From positions 248,001-312,000 of the forward strand of contig CAVPMY010000005.1 of NCBI GenBank assembly GCA_963706685.1: a stretch of DNA of 64,000 nt. Reading direction: 5' to 3'. This document shows, in pieces, positions 36,001 through 45,233 of the stretch. Position 1 is the first letter of the stretch. Every line of letters begins with the position of its first letter. Under the pieces are notes generated by a model, which saw only the letters and a list, made by a program, of their open reading frames with translations, searched no databases and was not told the origin of the DNA. Made by a program: the position numbers and the translations under genes. The stretch is from CADEEN01 sp963706685 (GTDB taxonomy: Bacteria > Pseudomonadota > Gammaproteobacteria > Burkholderiales > Burkholderiaceae_C).

Positions 36001-39000
36001 CTACACGGTGAGCCTGACGGCGCCAGTCACCGGCAGCCCGGTCACGGTGGCGCTCAGCGGTGGGCAGACGATCACGATCCCCGTCGGCGCGTCGAGCGGC
36101 ACGGCCACGTCGGTCGCGCCGGACAACGTCTATCTCGGTGGCGGCAGCGTGCCCAACAGCATCGCCTCCGTCAGCGGTGGCAACTACGAGAACCTGTCGG
36201 CCAACACAGCCACCGTCACGACGACAGTCACCGACGACGTCGATGTCACCAGCGTCAGCCTCAGCGCCACGCCGAGCGTCGCCGAAGGCGGTTCGATCGT
36301 CTACACGGCCACGTTGAGCAACGCCGCACAGACGCCGGTCACCGTCACGTTGTCCAGCGGACAGACGATAACGATCGCCGCCGGTGCGACCACGGGCACG
36401 GTGTCGATCGCCGCACCCGGCGACGACCCGTACCTCGATGCCGGCACGGTGTCGCGCACGATCGCCTCGGCCAACGGCGGCAACTTCGAGTCGCTGCAAG
36501 TCAACCCGACGGCAGCCTCGACCAGCGTCACAGACACGATCGATACGACCACGGTCAGCCTGAGCGCCACGCCGAGCGTTGCCGAAGGCGGTTCGATCGT
36601 CTACACGGCCACGTTGAGCAACGCCGCGCAGACGCCGGTGACCGTCACGCTGTCCACCGGTCAGACGATCGCAATAGCCGCTGGCGCGACCACGGGCACG
36701 GTGTCGATCGCCGCGCCCGGCGATGACCCACACATCGATGCCGGCAGCGTCTCGCGCACGATCGCTTCAGCCAGCGGCGGCAATTTCGAATCGCTCGTCG
36801 TCAATCCGACTGCCGCTGTGACCACGGTCACCGACACGATCGATGCGACCACGGTCAGCCTGAGCGCCACGCCGAGCGTCGCCGAAGGCGGCTCGATCGT
36901 CTATACCGCCACGCTGACCAACACCGCGCAGACGCCGGTCACGGTCACGCTGTCCAGCGGACAGACGATCACCATTGCCGCCGGGGCCACTGTCGGCACG
37001 GTCTCGATCGCCGCCCCTGGCGACGATCCGTACATCGATGCCAGCATCGTCTCGCGCACGATCGCGACGGCCAGCGGCGGCAACTTCGAGTCGCTCATCA
37101 TCAATCCGGCTGCCGCCTCGACCAGCGTCACCGACACCATCGATACCACGACGCTGTCGATCACCGGCAGCGCCAGCGTCGCCGAAGGAACCAGCGGCAC
37201 CTACACCGTCTCGCTGACGAGCCCGGCGCAGACCGCGGTCACGGTCAACCTGTCCTATGCCGGCACGGCGACCAACGGCACCGACTACACCGGCGTGGCC
37301 ACGGTCACCATTGCGGCCGGCGCCAGCAGCGCTACCTTCAACATTGCCACCATCGACGACTTGATCCATGAAGTGGCGGCCGAATCGTTCACCGTCAGCG
37401 TGTCGACGGCCACCGGCGGCAACTTCGAGAACCTGGTGGTCAGCGCCGCCAACGGCAGCGTCACGACCACGATCGTCGACAACGACGCGGCACCGACGAT
37501 CAGCGTGTCCAGCCCGACGGTTGGCGAGGCCGGCGGCTTTGCGGTGTTCACCATCGGCCTGTCCGCTCCGTCGAGCGTGGCCACCACCGTCAACCTGTCG
37601 CTGGTCAATGGCTCGGCTACCGGTGGCGGCACCGACTACGGCTCGGCCACGGCGACCAACCTGCAGGTCTCCACCAACGGTGGCACGACCTGGACCAACG
37701 CCACGTCGGCCACGTTTGCTGCGGGCGCGACCAGCGTTCTGGTGCGCACGCCGATCATCGACGATGCGCTCAACGAAGCCAACGAGACGTTCTCGCTGAC
37801 GGCCACGCGCAGCGCAGGCTCGACGAGCAACCCCAGCGCCACCGGTACGGCCACGATCATCGACAACGACGCGATCCCCGCGCTGTCGATCAACAACGTC
37901 TCGGTCAACGAGAACGCGGGCACGATGACCTTCACGGTCACGCTGTCGGCCGCTTCCGGCCAGAACGTCAGCGTCAACTACGGCACGAGCAACGGCACCG
38001 CGACCGCGGGCGCGGACTACACGGCCACCGGCGGCACGCTGAACTTCGCGGCGGGCGTGACCTCGCAGACGGTGACCGTCAATATCGCCGACGACACGAT
38101 CTTCGAAGGCAACGAGACCTTCAACGTCAATCTCTCGGGCGCCACCAACGCCACGATCGCCACGGCCACCGGTGTTGGCACGATCATCGACAACGATGCC
38201 GCACCGACCGTGTCTTCCGTCAGCGCTGCCAGCGTGACCGAGGGTGGCAATCTGGTGCATACGGTGACGCTGTCCAACCCGTCGAGCACGGCCACCACTT
38301 TCGCCTACAGCCTGGCGGGCACCACCGCCACGGCCGGCGCCGACTTCAGCACGGCGGCCACCTTCTCCAACGGCGTCACCCTGTCCGGCGGCACGCTCAG
38401 CGTGCCGGCCGGTGTCACCAGCTTCACGGTCACCTACGCCACGGTCGACGACGCGCTCAACGAGCCCGCCGAGACGACCACGCTGAGCGTGGGCGGCGTC
38501 GCTGCGGTCGGCACCATCGTCGATAACGATCCCGTCCCCACGCTGTCGATCAACAACGTCTCGGTCAACGAAGCCGCGGGCACCGCAACCTTCACTGTCA
38601 CGCTGTCGGCCGCTTCGGGCCAGGCCGTCACCGTCAACTACGGCACCTCCAACGGCACGGCCACCGCAGGCTCTGACTACACGGCCACTTCCGGCGCACT
38701 GAGCTTCGCGTCGGGCGTGACCTCGCGGACGATCACCGTCGCCATCACCGACGATGCGCTGACCGAAAGCAGCGAGACCTTCAACGTCAATCTGTCGGGC
38801 GCAGTCAACGCGACGATCGCCACGGCCACCGGCGTCGGCACCATCGTCGACAACGACACGCCGCCCCTGGGCCGCGACGCCACGGTGACGACGCCCGAAG
38901 ACGTGCCGTTCGTCTTCGCATTGGCCAACTTCCTGATGAACGACGCCGAGCAGGGCAACAACGTTCTGCCGAGTGCGGTGCGCATCGACACCCTGCCCGC

Positions 39001-42000
39001 CAACGGCAGCCTGTTCCTCAACGGGGTGCTGGTCACTGTGGGCCAAGTGATCAGCGCGGCCGCCATCAGCGCCGGCCAGCTGACCTTTGCCTCGGCGCAG
39101 GACGCCAACGGCGCCAACTACGCCAACTTCAACTTCAGCGTACGCGATGCCAGCGGCCTGTACGACACCGGTGCCGAACGCGATCACCGTCAACGTCACC
39201 GCTGTCAATGACGGACCACCGATCGCCGCCAACGACAGCTTCATGACCAACCTGGGCACACCGATCATCATCACGCAGGCCCAGCTGCTGTCCAACGACA
39301 CGCTGCGCGACCACGCGGCCATCACCGGCGCTTCGGCCGTCAGCGGCGGCACGCTGGTCAACAACGGCAACGGCACCTACACCTGGACGCCGACCGTTCT
39401 GGGCAACGGCAGCTTCACCTACACGCTGACCGACGATGACGGCCAGACCAGCACGGCGACGGTGAACATCACGGCTGTCGCCGCACGCGACGACCTGGCC
39501 ACGGTCTATGAAAGCGCACTGTCCAATGGCACCGGCGGCGGTACCGTCACGGCCACCGGCAACCTGCTGACCAACGACGGCGGCGGCACGTCGATCAGCA
39601 ACGTCGCCGGCGTCACCGACGGCAGTGGCAGCGACACCGACAGCCGCGCCGGCTACATCGGCGTCACCACCGCACTCGGCCAACTGGTCGTGCAGTCCAC
39701 CGGCGCCGGTGCCGGCAACTACACCTACACGCTGAACAGCAACGCCGACAACAGTGCACCGGCCAACGACCTGGCAGTGACCGAGGTCTTCAACTACACC
39801 TCCAACGCCACCAGCGCCGCGCTGCGCGTGACGGTGGTCGACGACAAGCCGCAGGCGGTGAGCCGCACGGTGGAAGTGTCCGAAGACCAGGTGCCGAGCT
39901 ACAAGCTGGTGCTGGTGCTCGACGTCTCCGGCTCGATGACCAGCGCCGGTGCCGGCGGCCAGGTGCGGCAGGTCAACCCCGACGGCAGCGTGACCATCAC
40001 GACACGCCTGGACCTGGCGCGCCAGGCACTGGCCTCGCTGGTGCAGGAGTACTACAACCAGGCGCAGTCGGTCGAGGTGACGCTGATCACCTTCTCCAGC
40101 TCGGCAACGGTCGTCAACCCCGGCGCGCCGTACACGACCAAGGATGCCGCGGTGGCCGCGATCCTGGCCGCCAGCGGCAGCGGCGGCACCAACTATTCCA
40201 GCGCCTTGACGGCCGTGCAGGCCGAACTCGGCACGGTCAACCCGGCGCTGAAGAACGCCGTGTACTTCCTGTCCGACGGCGCGCCGTCGGGCGGCGACAT
40301 CACCGACCCCGCCGGTTCCACCGGCTACCGCAACTATGTCAACAGCAACGGCATCAGTTCGTACGCGGTGGGCATCGGCAACGGCATCGCCGACACGGGG
40401 CCGCTGAACGGCATCCACAACGTCGACGCCGACGGCAACAATCTGGCCGACAACGCCATCGTCGTGCCCGACCTGAACGACCTGGGCAGCGCGCTGCTGT
40501 CGACCGTGCCGGTGGCCTACGGCGGCAACGTTGTCAGCGGCGCCACCAACGGCAACGTGCTCGGCGCCGACGGCGGCTACATCCAGACGGTGACGATCCG
40601 CCTGGACACCGACGGCAACGGCTCGCCCGATACCGACGTGACCTTCAGCTACAACCCGACGACCAACCAGATCACGCGCGCGGGCGGCTACCCGCCGGGC
40701 TTCCCGGCCAGCGGCGACCTGCTGACGCTCAACGCCAGCAAGGGCTTTGGTCTTGGCACGCTGACCTTCAACTTCTCGACCGGCGCCTACACCTACTTCA
40801 CGGGCGGCAACGCGGCCGAAGGCGACGCCTTCTCGTTTACCTTCGTCGCCCGCGACGGCGACGGCGACGTCACGGCACCGGCGACGCTAACCGTGCAAAT
40901 CGCCGATGGTCACCCGGTGGCGCGCCCCGACAGCGACACACTGACCGCCAACCAGACCCACATGGAAGGCAATGTGATCACGGGCCAGGGCACCGACGGC
41001 GGCCTGGCACTCGGCGGCGCGCTGACCAACTTCACGGCGCACGGCTCGGGCGTGGACAACGCGATCGACGGCGCGCAGGTCAGCAGCGTTTCGTTCAAGG
41101 GCGTGAACTACACGCTGGGCGTGAATGCGTCGGGCAGCGGCGCTGGCTTCACCTGGAGCGTTGCCGGTGGCCAGCTCACCTGGACCGCCAGCCAGCGGCG
41201 GCGAGCGCCTGGTCTTCAACACCAAGGGCTACTACGACTACTCACCGCCGGCGGCAGCGCTGCCAACGGTGAACACCGCGTCAGCGGTGACGACACTGTT
41301 CAACACGTCCGGCAACGCCACGGCCAACGGCGTCGTCCTCGAAGGCTACTCGCGCACCGGCGGCGTGCAGACGCTGAACTACAACAACCCGAGCAACACG
41401 GCCAACGACGGCGTCGGCGTCACCGGTGGCAGCAGCAACGGCACCGTCGACAACCTCGAGACGCTGATCGTCAACTTCAGTACCGCCAACCATCCGCAGG
41501 GTGTGCAGGGGGTAAGCTTCGTCATCAGCGCTGGCCAGAGCAACCTCGGCGACAACGGGGCCGGCACGATCACCTCGTTGACCTACACGGTGTACGACGT
41601 CGCCGGCAACGAGCTGGGGCAGTTCTACAGCATTGCCGAAAACACGGTGACCATCCCGAGCGAGTACAGCAGCATCGGCCGTATCGAGATCGAAGCCAAC
41701 AGCGCCGCCTCGGCGCGCATCACCAGCGTCAGCTTCTCGTCGATCGGCGTCAATACGACCGCGGCCGAGGTCGCGCCGGTGGACGTGGGCTACACGCTGA
41801 CCGACACCGACGGCGACAGCAGCAGCTCGACGCTGACGCTGCGCGTAATGTCGAACAACCTGTTCGGCGACGCCGGCAACAACACCATCACCGGCTCCAA
41901 CGCCAACGACCGCATCGACGGCGGTGCCGGCAACGACATCCTCAACGGTGGTGCCGGCCACGACCTGCTGCTCGGCGGCGCCGGCAACGACACGCTCAAC

Positions 42001-42483
42001 GGCAACGACGGCAACGACGAGTTGCGCGGCGGCAGCGGCAACGACATCTTGAACGGCGGCAACGGCAACGACATCCTGGTCGGCGGCGCGGGCAACGACA
42101 CGCTGACCGGCGGCGCCGGCGCCGATGTCTTCCGCTGGGAGCTCGCCGACCGCGGCGTGGCCGGTACGCCGGCCACGGACACGGTGGCCGACTTCAGCAC
42201 CGCGCAGGGCGACAAGATCGACCTGCGCGACCTGTTGCAAGGCGAGACGCTGGCCGGCGGCGCCATCGGCAATCTCGGCAGCTACCTGTTCGTCGAGCGC
42301 GTCGGCGCCAACACCGTGCTCCACGTCTCGAGCAGCGGCGGCTTCTCGTCGGGCTACAGCGCAGGCGCAGAAGACCAGACGATCACGCTGAATGGCATCG
42401 ACCTGACAGCGACCGGCACGCTGACCAGCCAGCAGGTGATTCAGGATCTGCTGAACAACAACCGCCTGACCGTTGATTCCTGA
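24006..42483 (+). CDS. lapA: Giant LapA-like RTX adhesin with retention module (about 6,157 residues; six one-base indels)
   Basis: Cell-surface biofilm adhesin secreted by the type I system. In order: an N-terminal retention module (MPTIQNSTHGQVVQIWGKAY onward) with a LapG-like PAAG site; cadherin/VCBS/Ig-like repeats to about 27.9 kb; Calx-beta domains (28.0-28.6 kb); 1,905-bp repeats (28.9-35.7 kb); 300-bp repeats (to 37.14 kb); further Calx-beta domains (37.15-38.86 kb); a vWA domain (39.9-40.5 kb); RTX nonapeptides (41.92-42.13 kb); and a secretion signal (GADVFRWELADRG to LTSQQVIQDLL). Frame jumps at about 27275, 30750, 33581, 33711, 39175 and 41195 net to four extra bases; correcting them gives 18,474 bp, divisible by three. 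ATG 24006 is chosen by similarity of the retention module; a TTG at 23982 is possible. Confidence 0.92.
24255..24266 (+). other. Predicted LapG cleavage site (PAAG) of the adhesin retention module
   Basis: The residues PAAG lie at positions 84-87 of the adhesin in the context EDAPAAGLNGGGSG, immediately after the folded retention module. LapG proteases of Pseudomonas cut at TAAG-type (di-alanine-glycine) sites around residue 107 of LapA. The match in sequence, position and following flexible linker, plus a lapG-like gene in the same locus, supports the call; cleavage itself is inferred. Confidence 0.7.
28933..35697 (+). repeat. 1,905-bp near-identical tandem repeats in the adhesin (three full units plus a partial fourth)
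   Basis: The start of the segment coding SITGDASVAEGATAAY recurs at 28933, 30837, 32742 and 34649. Spacings are 1904, 1905 and 1907; after correcting one deletion (30750) and two insertions (33581, 33711) all are 1,905 bp, 635 residues. Each unit is two Calx-beta-like domains followed by four Ig-like domains of about 100 residues. Units 2 and 3 are almost identical by eye, unit 1 differs at scattered positions, and unit 4 diverges at about 35697. Confidence 0.93.
35641..37140 (+). repeat. Five 300-bp tandem repeats in the adhesin
   Basis: Units begin at 35641, 35941, 36241, 36541 and 36841, exactly 300 bp (100 residues) apart, each carrying a TATPSV/SATPSVAEGGSIVY-type opening and closing with a TSVTDTID-type strand. 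They are related to, but more diverged than, the Ig-like domains inside the 1,905-bp units. Units 4 and 5 are the closest pair. The array ends where a Calx-beta domain begins at 37141. Confidence 0.85.
39894..40520 (+). other. von Willebrand factor A domain within the adhesin
   Basis: SYKLVLVLDVSGSMTSAG (MIDAS DxSxS at 39921-39935) is followed by RLDLARQALASLVQEYY, VEVTLITFSSSATVV, the Thr-containing SGGTNYSSALTAVQAEL and KNAVYFLSDGAPSGGD. This is a complete MIDAS-type metal site (DxSxS, Thr, Asp). vWA domains near the C-terminus are known in LapA-type adhesins and are implicated in attachment. Confidence 0.88.
41920..42135 (+). other. RTX calcium-binding nonapeptide repeats of the adhesin
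   Basis: Eight consecutive GGxGxDxLx-type nonapeptides (GGAGNDILN, GGAGHDLLL, GGAGNDTLN, GNDGNDELR, GGSGNDILN, GGNGNDILV, GGAGNDTLT, GGAGADVF) form a calcium-binding beta-roll before the secretion signal. This marks the protein as a type I secretion substrate that folds on meeting extracellular calcium. Confidence 0.95.
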
Positions 42484-42519
42484 CGGCCGGGTCTACCGGT
42501 AGCGGCAGACCCAGCCGTC
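42482..42519. terminator. Hairpin between convergent lapA and nadV, probable bidirectional terminator
   Basis: GACGGC-C-GGGTCT (42482-42494) pairs with AGACCC-A-GCCGTC (42107 bases omitted; right arm 42507-42519), a 12-bp stem with one mismatch around a 12-base loop. It fills the whole gap between the adhesin stop and the nadV stop. There is no clear U-tract, so rho-independent termination is inferred from stem strength and position. Confidence 0.6.
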
Positions 42520-42521
42520 GT

Positions 42522-43949
42522 TCAAGCCGCGCGCTGGCGAACCTGCGCGAAGCTGTCGTCGATCAACACGCGCCCGTCCTCGAACACGGTGCGCAGGGCG
42601 TCGCGCCAGCCGTCCTCCAGTTGTTCGGCATGCGCAGGGCTTTGCATGCGCACGGTTGCAAATGCACCGTCCTTGACCAACAGGGTCAATCGCCCTGCCT
42701 TGCTGCGTTTGCCCGGGTCGGTGGCCGGGTCCTTGAAGACATCACGCCATAGGCCCTCAATGGCCACCGCCGAGCACTTCATCGCGAAACGCTGCGTGTC
42801 GCGGTTGACTTGCTGCAGCAGCGCGCCGCCTTGGCCGAAGGCGATGTTGTCGGCCGAGTAGTCATGGGCCTCGAGCGCCGACAGAATGCTTTCGATCGAG
42901 GCGCGCGTGATGCCGTCGCCCTGGATCACACGCACGTGGCGCAGCACGCGGTAGCCCTTGGCATTGATGTCGGCGCCGTAGGCCTTGTCCAGTGCCTGCA
43001 CGGTCTTCAGGACGATGGCCGTCGGCTCGCCGCTGTCAGGGCGGATGACCACGGTGGCGCCGGAGTCGATCACCGCCTGCCGCAACTCTTTGCCCCACAG
43101 GGTGTTCAGCGCGTGGTCGAGGTCGTAGGAATCCGAGACCACCGCCAAGAGCGAACCCGGCTTGGCAAACTGCTGCAGCATGTTGCGGTAGGCGTCGGCC
43201 TCGCCGTCACGGCCCCAGGCGGTGATCGTGCTGTGCTCGGCCGCGGGAATCGAAAAGCCGGCCATCGGCTCGCCGTAGTAGACACGCGCGCCGAGCAGCG
43301 CGCTCATCGTGTCGGTGCCCTGAAAATTCACCAGGTGCGACAGGCCGCCGAGCAGCGCCGACTCGAGCGAGGACACGCCGCGCGCGCCGAAGTCGTGCAG
43401 CTTGAACGGCAGGCCTGCCGGATCACCGGTCTGCTCGAGGTAGCGTGCGATGACCTGCTTGGTCGCCCAGCTGTTCGTCGCCACCGTCGTTGGGTACCAG
43501 ACACGCAGCAACGCGGTTTCGAGAAAACTCGTCAGCCAGGCACACGCCGGGTCGGTGTTCTCGATCGTCGCCAGCACGTTGTGCACCGGCACCAGCGTGC
43601 CCTCGGCGACAGCGCGGATGCGCACCGGCAAGCGGCCGCCGTGTGCGTTGACGACATGCATCCAGCCGTCGCGGTTGAAGGGCACGCCATGGCCAGCGCA
43701 GATCTCGCCCGCCAGCGCCACGTCGTCGGCAGTCACCGTCTTGCTGAAGTACTCCTTGAGGATGTATTGCAGTCCGAAGAACAGCGTGCGCTCGTGTTCG
43801 CCGCCGCGCGACTCGATGTAGCTGAAGACATGCGAGGTACCCGGTGGGTACTGCAGCCAGTGGCTGGCCTTGTAGCTGTCGGTGTTGAGGACGGTGAGTC
43901 GGGCAATGTCGGCCAACGAGTTCAGTGCAGTCGTGGTGCGGGTGGTCAT
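42522..43949 (-). CDS. nadV: Nicotinamide phosphoribosyltransferase NadV
   Basis: NadV converts nicotinamide plus PRPP to nicotinamide mononucleotide, entering NAD salvage without deamidation. The 475-residue protein has the family's typical length and motifs: LNTDSYKASHWLQYPPGT at the N-terminus, KLHDFGARGVSSLESA, HLVNFQGTDTMSAL, SIPAAEHSTITAWG and the ribose-phosphate site IRPDSGEPTAIV. The ATG at 43949 follows AGGAGATTGCC, which decides it against the longer frame. The gene lies 56 bases after nadM on the same strand, and the pair forms a complete nicotinamide-to-NAD route. It sits inside the adhesin locus in opposite orientation to lapA. Confidence 0.93.
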   Translation of the reverse strand: MTTRTTTALNSLADIARLTVLNTDSYKASHWLQYPPGTSHVFSYIESRGGEHERTLFFGLQYILKEYFSKTVTADDVALAGEICAGHGVPFNRDGWMHVVNAHGGRLPVRIRAVAEGTLVPVHNVLATIENTDPACAWLTSFLETALLRVWYPTTVATNSWATKQVIARYLEQTGDPAGLPFKLHDFGARGVSSLESALLGGLSHLVNFQGTDTMSALLGARVYYGEPMAGFSIPAAEHSTITAWGRDGEADAYRNMLQQFAKPGSLLAVVSDSYDLDHALNTLWGKELRQAVIDSGATVVIRPDSGEPTAIVLKTVQALDKAYGADINAKGYRVLRHVRVIQGDGITRASIESILSALEAHDYSADNIAFGQGGALLQQVNRDTQRFAMKCSAVAIEGLWRDVFKDPATDPGKRSKAGRLTLLVKDGAFATVRMQSPAHAEQLEDGWRDALRTVFEDGRVLIDDSFAQVRQRAA

Positions 43950-44005
43950 GGCAATCTCCTTGCAGACCGTTGAGGGCTGCGCGCGTCTATCGCGCGCAGA
44001 AGAAA

Positions 44006-45106
44006 TCAAACGCCGAGGAACGCAGAGACGATGCCGTAGTGGTCTTCGAACATCTGCGGTTCGTACTGATCGAAGAACTCCGCGAGCGGCACCCAGCGTG
44101 CCTTATCTGCGTCGTCACCACCCTTGACAGGCGGCAGCTCGCCACTCGGGAACTCGAAGAAGTAGCCGTGCGTGATGGTGCGGCCGCGCGCCGAGCGCTC
44201 GGGTTGGTCGAAGACACGCGTGGCCTTGATCGATCCGCGCAGCACGGCTGAAGGCAACTTGAGCCGCGTTTCCTCGCGCAGCTCGCGGATGCAGGCATCG
44301 ACCAACCGCTCGGCCGCGTTGACGAAGCCGCCGGGCAAGGCCCACAGGCCCTTGCCCGGTTCGGCGCGACGCTGTATCAGCAGGACATGGCCCGAGTGCA
44401 CGACGACCGCATCGACGGTCACGAAACACGGCGTGTACGGCAGCGCCGCGAACTGCGCCTTGTAGCCACGCAGAAACTCGTGCTCGCGAACCAGCTGCAC
44501 GAACGGTTCACTCTTGGCAAACTCGGCCAGGAAGGCATGCACGCCCTCGGGCACGGCCGACTGCACCAGCATCCACTTGCCCTGGGCGGCGCCGGGCTGA
44601 CGCGCCGCCTCATACATCAGCGCGCGCAACTCGGTGGCATTGCGCTGTTCGTGGTTCGGCGCTTCGACGAGCTGCCACTGCGGGAACATGCGCAGGTAGT
44701 CGGTGGAGCTGTCCTTGAAGTGGCCGACCAGGCACACCGATTTCGGTGCATTCATGTCCACGTTGTCGCCGACGATCAGCGCCGCCACCTGCTGCTGCAC
44801 CTCGCGCATCCAGCGGTCGTCCGAGTATGGAAAATCGCGCAGCGGCGCGAACAGCAGCCGCGACGCCGCCGGTGCGTCGAACGCCGAGCGGATCATGACC
44901 TTGCGTTCGTCGAAGAAGAACGGATCCTTGGTCGATCGCGGCTTGTTCGACGAACCGACCAGCACGATGACCTTGCCGGCCAGCGCCAGCGCCTTGTCGA
45001 TGACGCGCCGGTGCGCGTTGTGAAACGGTTCGAAGCGGCCGATAAAAACGGCGTAGTCGAATCTGGCGGACTGGGCGTCGCGCGCGGGCTGCGTGGTGTG
45101 GCTCAT
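44006..45106 (-). CDS. nadM: Bifunctional NMN adenylyltransferase/Nudix hydrolase
   Basis: A 366-residue two-domain protein. The N-terminal nucleotidyltransferase domain (VFIGRFEPFHNAHRRVIDKA, GSSNKPRSTKDPFFFDERK) makes NAD from NMN and ATP. The C-terminal Nudix domain (ALPGGFVNAAERLVDACIRELREETRL) of this family is reported to hydrolyse ADP-ribose. It pairs with nadV downstream: NadV makes NMN and this enzyme turns it into NAD. The ATG at 45106 lies after an untranslated gap of about 127 bases behind lapD, so the operon probably has its own promoter. Confidence 0.93.
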   Translation of the reverse strand: MSHTTQPARDAQSARFDYAVFIGRFEPFHNAHRRVIDKALALAGKVIVLVGSSNKPRSTKDPFFFDERKVMIRSAFDAPAASRLLFAPLRDFPYSDDRWMREVQQQVAALIVGDNVDMNAPKSVCLVGHFKDSSTDYLRMFPQWQLVEAPNHEQRNATELRALMYEAARQPGAAQGKWMLVQSAVPEGVHAFLAEFAKSEPFVQLVREHEFLRGYKAQFAALPYTPCFVTVDAVVVHSGHVLLIQRRAEPGKGLWALPGGFVNAAERLVDACIRELREETRLKLPSAVLRGSIKATRVFDQPERSARGRTITHGYFFEFPSGELPPVKGGDDADKARWVPLAEFFDQYEPQMFEDHYGIVSAFLGV

Positions 45107-45192
45107 CTGCGTGCTCCCGGAATCCCCGAAGAGTGTTGACGCCTTCCCGTCTGTCGGGTCGGCTTGGCATCATTGTCATGCTCAACGACCCA

Positions 45193-45206
45193 GCTCGCAA
45201 GCGAGC
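45193..45206. terminator. Short hairpin downstream of lapD
   Basis: GCTCGC and GCGAGC form an inverted repeat separated by AA, about 30 bases past the lapD stop on the minus strand. The usable stem is short and no U-run follows, so termination is only a suggestion. Confidence 0.25.
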
Positions 45207-45233
45207 CAGGCTATCGCACGGCACCTGTTGTGG

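Noticed and set aside
23994..39376. Very long open frames on the minus strand opposite the adhesin (up to about 1,050 residues)
   Set aside because: They mirror the repeat structure and GC-rich third positions of the adhesin, are Arg/Asp/Gly-rich with no recognisable domain, and lack ribosome sites.
42810..43973. 387-residue plus-strand open frame opposite nadV
   Set aside because: nadV carries all family motifs on the minus strand; the plus frame has no similarity and no start signal.
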